From NCBI GenBank assembly GCA_016179225.1, contig JACORV010000102.1, forward strand, positions 1 to 46,803: a DNA stretch of 46,803 nt. Reading direction: 5' to 3'. The notes under the pieces were generated by a model, which had not been told where the DNA came from, made no database searches, and worked only from the letters and a program-made list of their open reading frames with translations. This document shows, piece by piece, positions 1 to 8,713 of the stretch. The position numbers were made by a program, and so were the translations under genes. How positions within the stretch are numbered: the stretch's first letter is position 1; every line of letters begins with the position of its first letter. Source of the stretch: Gemmatimonadota bacterium. Lineage in GTDB: Bacteria; Gemmatimonadota; Gemmatimonadetes; Gemmatimonadales; JACORV01.

Positions 1-572
1 ATCCCCAGCTGGTGTCGCAACTCAAGTACGATCTCAACGACCTCTACCGGAACGTCGAAGCGGAAGGCGGCCCGGGCTTCATCCGCGGCACCCACACCGC
101 GTGGCGCCACCGCGCCCGCAACCTGGTCTTCATCGCCGACGAGGTCTTCTCCGCCAAGCCGCAGGGCGTCCTCATGCCGGGCCTAGGCCTGGGAAAGGCG
201 AACGGCCGGCTCCAGGTGGTCGACTTGAGTGACGTCACCCGCCCCCGCAGCGTGGCCTGGTACGAACCGGCGGACGGTGGCACGCACAACGTCTGGGTCG
301 CCGGCGACACGCTTTACCTCGGCGATTACCAGGGTGGCCTGCGCGTGCTCGACGTGTCCGGCGAGATGCGCGGCGACCTGCTCGCCCAGGACCGCGAGAT
401 CGCGCACGTGCACACGGGTGATGCCCGCGGTCTCGTGCCCAACGCGGCGATGGCCTGGGGCGCGTTCTACCACAACGGGCTCGTGTGGGTGAACGACGTC
501 TTCTCGGGGCTGTGGGTCGTGCGGGTCGAGCCGAGGCAGGACCTGACGCGGCCGCAGCCGGTGATTCCCTGA
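1..572 (+). CDS. LVIVD-repeat beta-propeller protein, C-terminal part (5' truncated by window edge)
   Basis: Reading frame is open to the window edge (…PQLVSQLKYDLND…); the GTG at 12 is internal. Nearly identical to the C-terminus of the next gene (SQLKYDLND.YR.VE.EGGPGF.RGTHTAWRHR, DGG.HNVWVAGDTLYLGDYQGGLRV). Confidence 0.85.
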   Translation, partial: PQLVSQLKYDLNDLYRNVEAEGGPGFIRGTHTAWRHRARNLVFIADEVFSAKPQGVLMPGLGLGKANGRLQVVDLSDVTRPRSVAWYEPADGGTHNVWVAGDTLYLGDYQGGLRVLDVSGEMRGDLLAQDREIAHVHTGDARGLVPNAAMAWGAFYHNGLVWVNDVFSGLWVVRVEPRQDLTRPQPVIP

Positions 573-586
573 TCGGAGACAAGGAC

Positions 587-2572
587 ATGCTCACGCTTCT
601 CCTCGCAGCCCTCCTCCACCAGCAACCGCAGCAGCCGGCGACGCGGAACCCTGTGGCGCGCGTCGTGGTCACCCCCGCCGACCCGGCGATCGTGATTGGC
701 GACACGATCCGCCTGCGCGCCACCGCGTACGACAGCGCGGGGCACCCGCTCCCAGGCGCCCGGATCCGCTGGTTCGGTGACGGCGAGGGTGGCGTGGACT
801 CGACCGGGCTGGTGACCGGAAGCGCCCGTGGCATGGTCACGGTGCGGGTCGTTGCCGCCTTGCCCGGCGCGCCCTCGCGACCGGTCACGGTCCGTGTCCG
901 GGTGCACTCTCCGCCGGCTTCCCGGGTGGAGATCGCGCCAGCCGTGAGCCGGCTGCTCGTCGGCCAGCGGCTGAGGCTCGAGGCCCTGCCGTACGCCTCT
1001 AACGGTGACCGGCGCTACGACGAGATCCGCTGGACTTCGAGCGCACCCCGCGTCGTGTCGGTAGGGGACGACGGGCGCCTCACCGCGCGCGCGGTGGGGC
1101 GGGCGACGCTCACCGCCGCGGCCGGCGCCGCCTCCGCGACGCTCGCCGTCACGGTGACGCCGAACACGATACGCCGGCTCGAGATCACCGGCGGCGCCCC
1201 CGGGGCGCGGACGGGCGACGTACTGCGCTTCGGCGTGGTGGCGCGCGACGCGGCGGGCCGGGAGATCTCGGGGGTGACGCCGACCTGGAGCCTCACGCCG
1301 GGCCAGGGACTGATCGACCATGACGGCACCTTCGTGGCCTACGCGCCCGGCACGTACGTCGTGACCGCGGACTTCGGTAGCGTCAGCACCGAGACCAGCG
1401 TCCGGGTGGCCTACCGCAACGTCCGGCGGCCCACGCGCACCATCGGCCGCCTCCCGGTCGCGCGCATGCCCACGGCGGAGTTCTGGCCGCACCCCGACGG
1501 CCGCCACGCGTACCTCACGACCATCGGCGACCGGATGTACGCGGTGGACATCTCGGACCCGGCGCACCTCGCCTTCACCGACTCGATCATCGTGGACGCG
1601 CGCACCATCAACGACGTCATGACGACGCCCGACGGTCGCTTCGGCGTGATCACGCGCGAGGGCGCGTCCAATCGGCGAAACGGGATCGTGATCCTCTCCC
1701 TCGAGGACCCCGCCCACCCGCGCGTCATCGGCGAGTACACCGAGACGGTGACCGGCGGCGTGCACTCGAGCTACGTGTACAGCCAGCCGCGCTACGGCAC
1801 CCACATCTACATCACCGACGATGCGACCGGCTCCATGCGGGTGATCGACATCAACGACGCTGCGCACCCGCGCGAGGTGGCGCGGTTCCAGGTGGACGCC
1901 CCCGAGGCCGGCCGGTACCTGCACGACGTCGACCTCTGGGACGGGCTGGCCTACCTCTCGTACTGGGACAACGGCCTCGTGATCGTGGACGTCGGCAACG
2001 GAATGCGCGGCGGCTCGCCGACCACCCCGCAGCTCGTGTCGCAGCTCAAGTACGACCTGAACGACGTCTACCGGCGGGTCGAGGAGGAGGGCGGCCCCGG
2101 CTTCACGCGCGGCACGCACACCGCATGGCGGCACCGCTCCCGCCCGCTCGTCTTCGTCGGCGACGAGGTCTACTCAGCCCCCGGCGCGGGGATGAAGCGG
2201 ATGTTCGGCCGGCTCCACGTCATCGACGTCACCGAGATCAACCACCCGCGCGAGATCGCGTGGTACGAGCCGCCCGACGGCGGGTCGCACAACGTCTGGG
2301 TCGCCGGCGACACGCTCTACCTGGGCGACTATCAGGGCGGCCTGCGGGTGGTGGACATCTCGGGCGACCTGCGCGGCGACCTCCTCGCCGCCGGGCGCGA
2401 AATGGCCTGGCTCGCCACGGGCGACAGCCGCGGCACGACGCCCAACGCCCCGATGGCCTGGGGCGCATTCTGGCACAACGGGCTGATCTGGGCGAACGAT
2501 CTCAACAGCGGGCTGTGGGCGGTGCGACTCGAGCCGCGGCGCGAGATGGAGGCGGCGCCGGCGGTGCCATAG
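587..2572 (+). CDS. Ig-like (BIG2-type) domain plus LVIVD-repeat beta-propeller exported protein
   Basis: ORF 485..2572; ATG at 587 gives a hydrophobic leader MLTLLLAALLHQ. Ig-like repeats (VVVTPADPAIVIGDTIRLRATAYDSAG; IRWTSSAPRVVSVGDDGRLTARAVGRATLTA), then LVIVD repeats (NGLVIVDVGN, MYAVDISDPAHL, MRVIDINDAAHPREV). Confidence 0.85.
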   Translation: MLTLLLAALLHQQPQQPATRNPVARVVVTPADPAIVIGDTIRLRATAYDSAGHPLPGARIRWFGDGEGGVDSTGLVTGSARGMVTVRVVAALPGAPSRPVTVRVRVHSPPASRVEIAPAVSRLLVGQRLRLEALPYASNGDRRYDEIRWTSSAPRVVSVGDDGRLTARAVGRATLTAAAGAASATLAVTVTPNTIRRLEITGGAPGARTGDVLRFGVVARDAAGREISGVTPTWSLTPGQGLIDHDGTFVAYAPGTYVVTADFGSVSTETSVRVAYRNVRRPTRTIGRLPVARMPTAEFWPHPDGRHAYLTTIGDRMYAVDISDPAHLAFTDSIIVDARTINDVMTTPDGRFGVITREGASNRRNGIVILSLEDPAHPRVIGEYTETVTGGVHSSYVYSQPRYGTHIYITDDATGSMRVIDINDAAHPREVARFQVDAPEAGRYLHDVDLWDGLAYLSYWDNGLVIVDVGNGMRGGSPTTPQLVSQLKYDLNDVYRRVEEEGGPGFTRGTHTAWRHRSRPLVFVGDEVYSAPGAGMKRMFGRLHVIDVTEINHPREIAWYEPPDGGSHNVWVAGDTLYLGDYQGGLRVVDISGDLRGDLLAAGREMAWLATGDSRGTTPNAPMAWGAFWHNGLIWANDLNSGLWAVRLEPRREMEAAPAVP

Positions 2573-2583
2573 GCCAGAGTTCC

Positions 2584-2688
2584 AGGGTTGCAGAGTTGCA
2601 GTGGTGGAAAGTCAGAAGTGAGCAGGGGCGCCCAGACCGAGCGCCCCTTGTCACTTCAACCTTGGTACCGCTGCAACTCTGCAACCCT
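2584..2688. repeat. 105-nt imperfect palindrome: two 48-nt arms, 9-nt loop, flanked by GCAACTCT direct repeats
   Basis: agggttgcagagttgcag… (2584-2631) pairs with …ctgcaactctgcaaccct (2641-2688); 39/48 positions match by eye. Extra copies of gcaactct follow to about 2715. Lies between convergent CDS ends 2572 and 2723. Confidence 0.85.
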
Positions 2689-2722
2689 GCAACTCTACTG
2701 CAACTCTGCAACTCCTGCTTTC

Positions 2723-3892
2723 TTACCTGCCCCGCCACACCGCAATCCCCGTCGGCTGCAACGGAATCGGCAGCGATGCCACCCGGGTCAGCGTCGAAAG
2801 ATCGATCGCGTCCACCGCGCCGGGGTCCGTCCCGACCGCCTCGCAGCTGATGAACGCGTAGCGCCCGTCCGGCGAGAAGGCGATTCCGTGCGGGATTCGC
2901 CTGCTGGTCGGAATGCGCGCGGCCTCGGTCCACGTGCGCGCGTCGAAGACGCTGACGCTCTGGTTCTTCTTGTTCGTGACCAGCACCCAGTGGCCGTCGG
3001 GCGAGGGCTCGACGTTGTAGGCCCCCTGCCCCGTTGGCAGGCGCCGGACCAGCTCGAGCGTGCGCCCGTCGCGCACCTGGAGCTCGTTGCCGTGGTTGCA
3101 CGCCAGGTATACCAGCGAGTCGCCGGGCGAGACGCTCACGTACGTCGTGAGGCAGTCCGGGTTCTGCCCCCGCATCGTGCTGCTCGCCGCGCCGGGGCCC
3201 GTGGCGTGGGCCTCGTGCCCGGCCATCGTCATCGTGCCGCGCCCCAGGGGCACGCGCCGGCTGACGGCGAACCCGCCCGCGTCCATCACCACCAGCTCGT
3301 CCGACATCATGCACGCGATGTAGACCAGGGTCCCGGCGTGGTTGTAGCGCGAGCCGTGCGGCATGTCGCAGGTCGGGATCTGGGCCAACGCCGTCATGTC
3401 GGGCGTGTAGAGGACGGAGATGGTGTTCTGGTGGCCGCGGTCCCCATGGAAGTCGGAGTTCGGCACGTAGGCCCAGTCGCCGTCGGGCGAGAGCCCAATG
3501 GTGGTTGGGAACATGCCGACGGGCGCACTGCCGATCATCGAGTCCGTCCCCGTCGTGAACTTCCAGACCGTGCCGTACGGCGTGCCGTGCGCGATCGAGA
3601 CGTACCAGAAGCGGCCGTCGGGAGAGACGGCCACGTTGTGGGGCCCGTCGATGTCCGTCGGCATCACGCCGACCGCGATCTCCTTCACCTTGCGCCACCC
3701 GGTCGGCCCAACCTCGATGCGGGTGACGATGTCGCCCGACTCGCTGGCGACGTAGAGGGAGAACGGGGTGGCGGCCGTGGGCTGCGCAGACCCCGGCGCG
3801 GCCGGGGGCGTCTGCGCGGCGAGCGCGGCGGGGGTGGCGGGCGCAAGCAGCGCCAGCGCGGCCAACGCCGCGCCGAGGTTCGCGATGGTCAT
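2723..3892 (-). CDS. YncE/YVTN-like beta-propeller exported protein
   Basis: Signal peptide MTIANLGAALAALALLAPATPAALAAQ; repeated SPDGRFWYVS, SPDGDWAYVPNS, SPDGHWVLVTNKKNQSVSVFDARTW, SPDGRYAFIS blades. Confidence 0.85.
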   Translation of the reverse strand: MTIANLGAALAALALLAPATPAALAAQTPPAAPGSAQPTAATPFSLYVASESGDIVTRIEVGPTGWRKVKEIAVGVMPTDIDGPHNVAVSPDGRFWYVSIAHGTPYGTVWKFTTGTDSMIGSAPVGMFPTTIGLSPDGDWAYVPNSDFHGDRGHQNTISVLYTPDMTALAQIPTCDMPHGSRYNHAGTLVYIACMMSDELVVMDAGGFAVSRRVPLGRGTMTMAGHEAHATGPGAASSTMRGQNPDCLTTYVSVSPGDSLVYLACNHGNELQVRDGRTLELVRRLPTGQGAYNVEPSPDGHWVLVTNKKNQSVSVFDARTWTEAARIPTSRRIPHGIAFSPDGRYAFISCEAVGTDPGAVDAIDLSTLTRVASLPIPLQPTGIAVWRGR

Positions 3893-3913
3893 GCAAGAAG
3901 AATAGCCATCGGA

Positions 3914-4807
3914 TCACGGTTTCTCTATCGGCGCCCGCACCAGATTCCCCCACTCCGTCCAGCTCCCGTCGTAGTTCCGCACCCGCTCGAATCCCAGCAG
4001 GTATGTCAGGGCGAACCAGGTGTGCGACGACCGCTCACCGATCCGGCAATACGCGATCACCTCGTCGCCCGGCTTGAGGCCGTTCTCCTGCTCGTAGATC
4101 GTGCGCAGTTCGCTCGCGGAGCGGAAGCAGTGCGTGTCCGGGTTGATGGCCCGGCCCCAGGGGATGCTCTTGGCTCCCGGGATGTGGCCGCCGCGCAGCG
4201 CGCCCTCGTTCGGGTACTCGGGCATGTGGAGCCGCTCACCCCGGTATTCCTCGGGGCTCCGCACGTCCACCAGCGGGCTGTGGTGCCGCACGTGCTCCGT
4301 CACCTGGTCGCGGAAGGCGCGGATCCTCGCGTCGTCGCGGTCCCGGACCTCGATGTTGCCTTCCGGATACCGCGGCACCTCGGTGGTGAGGGGCCCGCCC
4401 TCTTCGGCCCAGCGCAGGCGGCCGCCGTCCATGATCCGCAGGTTCTCGACGCCGAAGAGCCGAAACACCCAGAAGGCGTAGGTGGCCCACCAGTTGTTCT
4501 TGTCCCCGTAGAGGACGACCGTCATCCCCTGGCTGATGCCCTTGGAGCGCAAGAGGCGCTGGAAGCGGTCGCGGTCGATGTAGTCGCGCCAGAGCTGGTC
4601 GTTGAGGTCGGCCACCCAGTCGACCTTTACGGCGCCGGGGATATGACCGGTCTCGTACAGCAGAGTGTCCTCGTCCGACTCCACGATGCGGAGGCTGGGG
4701 TCCTTCAGCCGGTCGGCGACCCACGCCGTCGAGACGAGCACTTCGGGATGCACGTAGCCGCGGTCGGTGATCGGCGTCACGGCTGCGAGCGATGCGGGTG
4801 TTGGCAT
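3914..4807 (-). CDS. thiosulfate/3-mercaptopyruvate sulfurtransferase (two rhodanese domains)
   Basis: [58 protein letters not shown], active-site loop [17 protein letters not shown] at 4807 preceded by CAGGAGC; the ORF track extends to 4885. Confidence 0.88.
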   Translation of the reverse strand: MPTPASLAAVTPITDRGYVHPEVLVSTAWVADRLKDPSLRIVESDEDTLLYETGHIPGAVKVDWVADLNDQLWRDYIDRDRFQRLLRSKGISQGMTVVLYGDKNNWWATYAFWVFRLFGVENLRIMDGGRLRWAEEGGPLTTEVPRYPEGNIEVRDRDDARIRAFRDQVTEHVRHHSPLVDVRSPEEYRGERLHMPEYPNEGALRGGHIPGAKSIPWGRAINPDTHCFRSASELRTIYEQENGLKPGDEVIAYCRIGERSSHTWFALTYLLGFERVRNYDGSWTEWGNLVRAPIEKP

Positions 4808-5004
4808 ATCGGCAGCTCCTGAAAGAGCATGACGAAAGTCGAAGGTCGAAAGCAGAGCGGCCCCGATGGACGGGGCCGCGGCCAATCGCGATCTGCGATT
4901 CCCATTTCAGCGCACAGACGCGACCGGCCGGCGCCCCGCCCGGGGCCTGCAACAGGGGAAGGCGACGGCCCGCCCACACGCGATTCGACACACCACTCGC
5001 GTCA

Positions 5005-5133
5005 TCACGTCACAAATACGACCGCCGCCGTCGGGATGTCAAGACGCGGACGGCAGCGCGGCTGCGATGCACGCAGCAGGCGGGGGTACACGGTGCGGAA
5101 GACCGATTGGAACTGCTCCTCGGTCCAGATCAT
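5005..5133 (-). pseudogene. possible truncated ECF-sigma-like ORF (42 aa)
   Basis: Reverse-strand ATG at 5133 encodes MIWTEEQFQSVFRTVYPRLLRASQPRCRPRLDIPTAAVVFVT*; the first 21 aa resemble the start of ECF sigma region 2. No other evidence. Confidence 0.25.
5013..5042 (-). promoter_or_regulatory. putative sigma70-type promoter upstream of rhodanese gene
   Basis: Reverse strand TTGACA (5042-5037), N18, TATTTG (5018-5013). Confidence 0.4.
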
Positions 5134-5233
5134 GACGGCTATCCCATGAACGCGGAGCCTCCCGAAAAGTTACGCGGCGCCCGCCTCGAGACCCACGAAG
5201 GAGCGCCGCGACCCGGGCCGTGCCGCGCGAGCG

Positions 5234-5926
5234 CTAGTCGCGCGACCCCAGCCTGAGCCCCAGGCTCACCGTGAGCAGTGACAGCTGCTCGTGCCGCTTC
5301 ACCGTCTCGACCAAGGGGAAATCGTAGCGCTCGAGCGCGTACTGCAGGCCCGCGGTGAGCGCGCCGCTCCGCCACTCGAAGCCTGCCGCCGCGGCCACCG
5401 CCCGATTCGGAGCCTGGAGGCCGGTGACGGAGACGGACGGCAGCAGCTCGCCCCGTATCCGGCCCTCGAAAGCACCACCCACGAACGCCAGCCGGGCCTC
5501 GGCGCCGAGGTGCAGTGCCGTCCAGCGCTGCCGCGCGAGGGTGGTCGCGAAGCTGCGGGCGCTCAACCCGCCCTCCAGCGCCAGCCACGGCACGGCGAGT
5601 ACGGCGACCCGCACCTCGCCCTCGGCCTCCTCCCGGTCGTCCGCGAAGGCGGAGTCGGCGTTGAGGGTGCCTGACTGGCCCTGCACCGTGATCTCGAATC
5701 GCGATGCCAGGCGCATCGTTCCCGCTCCGCCGAAGATGGTCCCCGACGTCTGCTCCACGCCGCGCCCCGCGCTCACCCGGTGCTCGACCTGCGACACGAG
5801 CACCGAGCCGGACACCGTAACCTGCGCGGCCACTTGGACCGGCGCGATCAGCAACCCGAAGCCGGCCATGACGCTCGCGCCGTTCCTGAGCCCCATGGCG
5901 CCTTGGCGCCTCAGCGCCTGTCTCAC
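5234..5926 (-). CDS. exported protein, probable outer-membrane beta-barrel
   Basis: GTG start overlapping the upstream stop (GTGA); signal peptide MGLRNGASVMAGFGLLIAPVQVAAQ; alternating amphipathic strands, terminal strand LSLLTVSLGLRLGSRD. Confidence 0.65.
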   Translation of the reverse strand: MRQALRRQGAMGLRNGASVMAGFGLLIAPVQVAAQVTVSGSVLVSQVEHRVSAGRGVEQTSGTIFGGAGTMRLASRFEITVQGQSGTLNADSAFADDREEAEGEVRVAVLAVPWLALEGGLSARSFATTLARQRWTALHLGAEARLAFVGGAFEGRIRGELLPSVSVTGLQAPNRAVAAAAGFEWRSGALTAGLQYALERYDFPLVETVKRHEQLSLLTVSLGLRLGSRD

Positions 5927-6984
5927 TGCCTGGCCCCCGCCGCCGGCGTCACGATGAGCTTCGTCTCCCGCAGGATGTCATCGTTGCGCTGGCGAATCGC
6001 TGCGTTGCTCCAGTCGTGCTCGGCGCGCCGGCGCGCGTTCTCCGCGATGTTGGCGGGAATATCGCGGTGCTGCTGGCGCACGAAAAAGGCGGCGACGCCC
6101 GCCACGACCCCCGCGCCAGCCACCGCGCCCGAAAGCGAGCCGCCGCCACGACCGAGGTCGCCGCTGGTGAGGGTGGTCTGGATGAGCAGCGCCGTGGCCG
6201 CGACGCCGATCCCCTTGAGGAGGTCCGCGGCGGCGGCCGAGGCGGGATGCTGCTCGGGAAGCAGGTCCTGCGGACCGAGCGCCGCGAGTGTGTCCTCGAG
6301 CGGCGCGTGGTCGTGCGAAACCTCGAAGTACAGGCTCGCCGTGTCGGTCAACGCGATGAGGCGGCTGCGCCCGATCACGGCCAGCTCGTAGCGCCCCTCG
6401 GGCGCGAGGGTCCCATCGTCGAGCAGGCCGTCCCAGGACGTCTCGCGCAGCCCCTCGTTGTCGCCCTCGTGCAGGATGCGCCGCGCCGCGCCGCCCAACC
6501 GCACCTCCATCCTGAGCGAGGCGAGATGCGACGAGAGGCCGCGGAAGGTGATCTGCTCGGTGCGGGGATCGAACGTGTCGGCTGGCACCGGGCGCAGCGC
6601 GACGGCGAAGGTGCGGCCCCGCGCCTCGCTGAAGGCCTCGAGCTGGGCCGGGCTGAAGCTGCGGGGATCGAGGTCGGTGAACGGGTCGCGCTCGATCGCG
6701 GCGCGGAAGTACAGCACCGCCGAGTCGCGCTTGGCCTGCCCCTGCTGGAGGGCGAGCGCGGCGCCGAGGTACTTGTACGCCTCGACCCGCTGCTCGCGGC
6801 TGACCTCGAAGGGCGAGGCGGGGGAGACGATCTGGCGCAGTATGACCAGCGCGCGCTCGACCTCGAGATCCTCGTAGAGCAGTCGCGCGCGCTGGAGCAT
6901 TTCCGCCGTGTTGCTCTGCGCGGAGAGCGGCGCGGCCACAGCGGCGAGCAGCACGAATGCGACGAGCACGCGTCTCACACGCAC
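5923..6984 (-). CDS. exported protein of unknown function, TPR-like N-terminus and one later TM segment
   Basis: Signal peptide VLVAFVLLAAVAAPLSAQ; helical repeat region (RARLLYEDLEVERALVILRQIV…); hydrophobic segment LSGAVAGAGVVAGVAAFFV. GTG start directly follows the kinase stop. Confidence 0.7.
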   Translation of the reverse strand: MRVRRVLVAFVLLAAVAAPLSAQSNTAEMLQRARLLYEDLEVERALVILRQIVSPASPFEVSREQRVEAYKYLGAALALQQGQAKRDSAVLYFRAAIERDPFTDLDPRSFSPAQLEAFSEARGRTFAVALRPVPADTFDPRTEQITFRGLSSHLASLRMEVRLGGAARRILHEGDNEGLRETSWDGLLDDGTLAPEGRYELAVIGRSRLIALTDTASLYFEVSHDHAPLEDTLAALGPQDLLPEQHPASAAAADLLKGIGVAATALLIQTTLTSGDLGRGGGSLSGAVAGAGVVAGVAAFFVRQQHRDIPANIAENARRRAEHDWSNAAIRQRNDDILRETKLIVTPAAGARQ

Positions 6985-6985
6985 C

Positions 6986-8713
6986 TCACTGGCACGTCAG
7001 GGTTCGGGTCCGGAGGTTCGCGGTTCCGCCCGCCTCGATGGTCACCAGGAACTCCATGGTCTCGCAGCCAGGTGAGGTGATGCGGATCCGCCGCGTACCG
7101 GCCGGCAGGGTGAAATCGTACAGCGACCCGGAGCCCAGCTGACGGCCGTCCACGAAGATCGTCGCGTCGGACGGCACGGTCCGCAGCCGGATGAACCCGG
7201 TCGCGGCGGGGGCCGCCGGCTGCGGTGTCGGCGCCGGCGGGGCGGGCACGACCTGCGGCTCGGTCTGGGCCGGCGCCGCCGGACGCTGCGCGGCGGCCCG
7301 CTCGGGCCGCGCGACGCGCGCGGGCGGCTGACGGCCCGGGCGTGGCGTGGTGTCGGCTGGGGCGACTGCGGTGCTCTCGGCCGCGGGAGCGGGCGGCCTC
7401 TGGGCCGCGAGCCGGATCGAGTCGAGCCGCAGCGAGTCGGCCCGGTGGGCCGAGTCTGCGGCGGCCTGGGCCACCGCGCGCGCGGCCTGCTGGCGCTGCA
7501 CCACGAGAAGTGTGCCGCCGCCACCGAGCACCCCCATCGCCACCAGCACGCCCACCACGACCGGCACCTTAGACTTCGGTTTCGGCGCCGGTCTGGGCGG
7601 CGCCGCTTTCGCCGCGGTCACCGTGGGACCGGAGGTCGGGGCGCTGAGGCCGGCCACGCGCGTGTCGGCCAGCGGTGGCAGCGACCCGGTCCGCACCTCC
7701 GGGATCGGTGTCCCCACGGCCAACTTCCGCAGCATCTCGTCCGCCTCGCGCCGCTCGGCGTCCGGGAACGGGATCGCCTCGATCGCCGTGAGCATGTCGC
7801 GCGTGGAGGCCCAGCGCTGCGCGGCGTCTTTCGCCAGCGCCTGGTAGACCACGCCGAGGAGCGGCTCCGGGACGCCCGGCCGCACCTCGCGGATGTCCGG
7901 CGGCGGCGTGAAGAAGTGGTGCTGGAGGATCGGCATCAGGGAGTCCGCATCGAACGGCACGGACCCCGTGAGCATCTGGAAGGCGAGAACGCCCAGGGAG
8001 TACTGGTCGCTCTGCGGGCCGACCTTCGCCCCGGAGCACTGCTCGGGGCTCATGAAGTGCGGCGTGCCCATCACCGACCCGCTTGCCGTGAGGGTTTTCT
8101 CCTCGGTTGCCCGCGCGATGCCAAAGTCGGAGACGAGCACCCGGCCATCGCGGTCAATGAGGATGTTCGCGCCTTTGATGTCGCGATGGACGATCCCCCG
8201 CTGGTGGCCGAAGGCCAGCGCGCTCGTCGAGCCGCGCAGGATGGCCAGGACGACCGGAACCGGCAGCGCACCCTGCTGCTCGATGATCGCGTCTACCGCC
8301 CGGCCCTCCACGAACTTCATCGCGAAGAAGTAGGTGCCGGCCGCCTGGCCGACGCGGTAGACGGGGATGATGTTCTGGTGGTCGAGCGCGGCCGCCATCC
8401 GCGCCTCGCGCTTGAACCGCTCGGCCATCGTCCCGCCGCCCATCCCCGGCGGGAGCACCTTGAGCGCGACCGTCCGGTGGAGCTCGATCTCCGTTGCCCT
8501 GTATACGACCGCCATGCCGCCGCGGCCCAGCTCCTTCTCCACGTCGTACTCGCCCGCCAGATCCTGGCGCAGCTGGGTGAGGAGCGGGTCCTCGTGCTTC
8601 TCGGCCGTTGCGACCACAACCGTCGCTGCGCCGGGATCGGTCACAGCCGCGCCGCACGCCCCGCAGAACTGTTGGCCCGGGGCTACTTCGGTGCCACAGT
8701 GCGCGCACTGCAT
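6986..8713 (-). CDS. Ser/Thr protein kinase with N-terminal zinc ribbon, one TM helix and C-terminal PEGA domain
   Basis: MQCAHCGTEVAPGQQFCGACGAAV; ELGRGGMAVVYRA, VALKVLP, GIVHRDIKGANILID, VSDFGIA, GTPHFMSPEQ; TM VPVVVGVLVAMGVLGGGGTLLVV; PEGA-like GFIRLRTVPSDATIFVDGRQLGSGSLYDFTLPAGTRRIRI. Confidence 0.93.
   Translation of the reverse strand: MQCAHCGTEVAPGQQFCGACGAAVTDPGAATVVVATAEKHEDPLLTQLRQDLAGEYDVEKELGRGGMAVVYRATEIELHRTVALKVLPPGMGGGTMAERFKREARMAAALDHQNIIPVYRVGQAAGTYFFAMKFVEGRAVDAIIEQQGALPVPVVLAILRGSTSALAFGHQRGIVHRDIKGANILIDRDGRVLVSDFGIARATEEKTLTASGSVMGTPHFMSPEQCSGAKVGPQSDQYSLGVLAFQMLTGSVPFDADSLMPILQHHFFTPPPDIREVRPGVPEPLLGVVYQALAKDAAQRWASTRDMLTAIEAIPFPDAERREADEMLRKLAVGTPIPEVRTGSLPPLADTRVAGLSAPTSGPTVTAAKAAPPRPAPKPKSKVPVVVGVLVAMGVLGGGGTLLVVQRQQAARAVAQAAADSAHRADSLRLDSIRLAAQRPPAPAAESTAVAPADTTPRPGRQPPARVARPERAAAQRPAAPAQTEPQVVPAPPAPTPQPAAPAATGFIRLRTVPSDATIFVDGRQLGSGSLYDFTLPAGTRRIRITSPGCETMEFLVTIEAGGTANLRTRTLTCQ

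Noticed and set aside
2588-4822. 744-aa plus-strand ORF opposite the YncE-like and rhodanese genes
   Set aside because: Low-complexity Arg/Val/His-rich translation with no motifs; both minus-strand genes are clear.
4792-5256. Small overlapping plus-strand ORFs in the 4.8-5.2 kb intergenic region
   Set aside because: Three mutually overlapping frames with biased composition and no motifs; more likely noise than genes.
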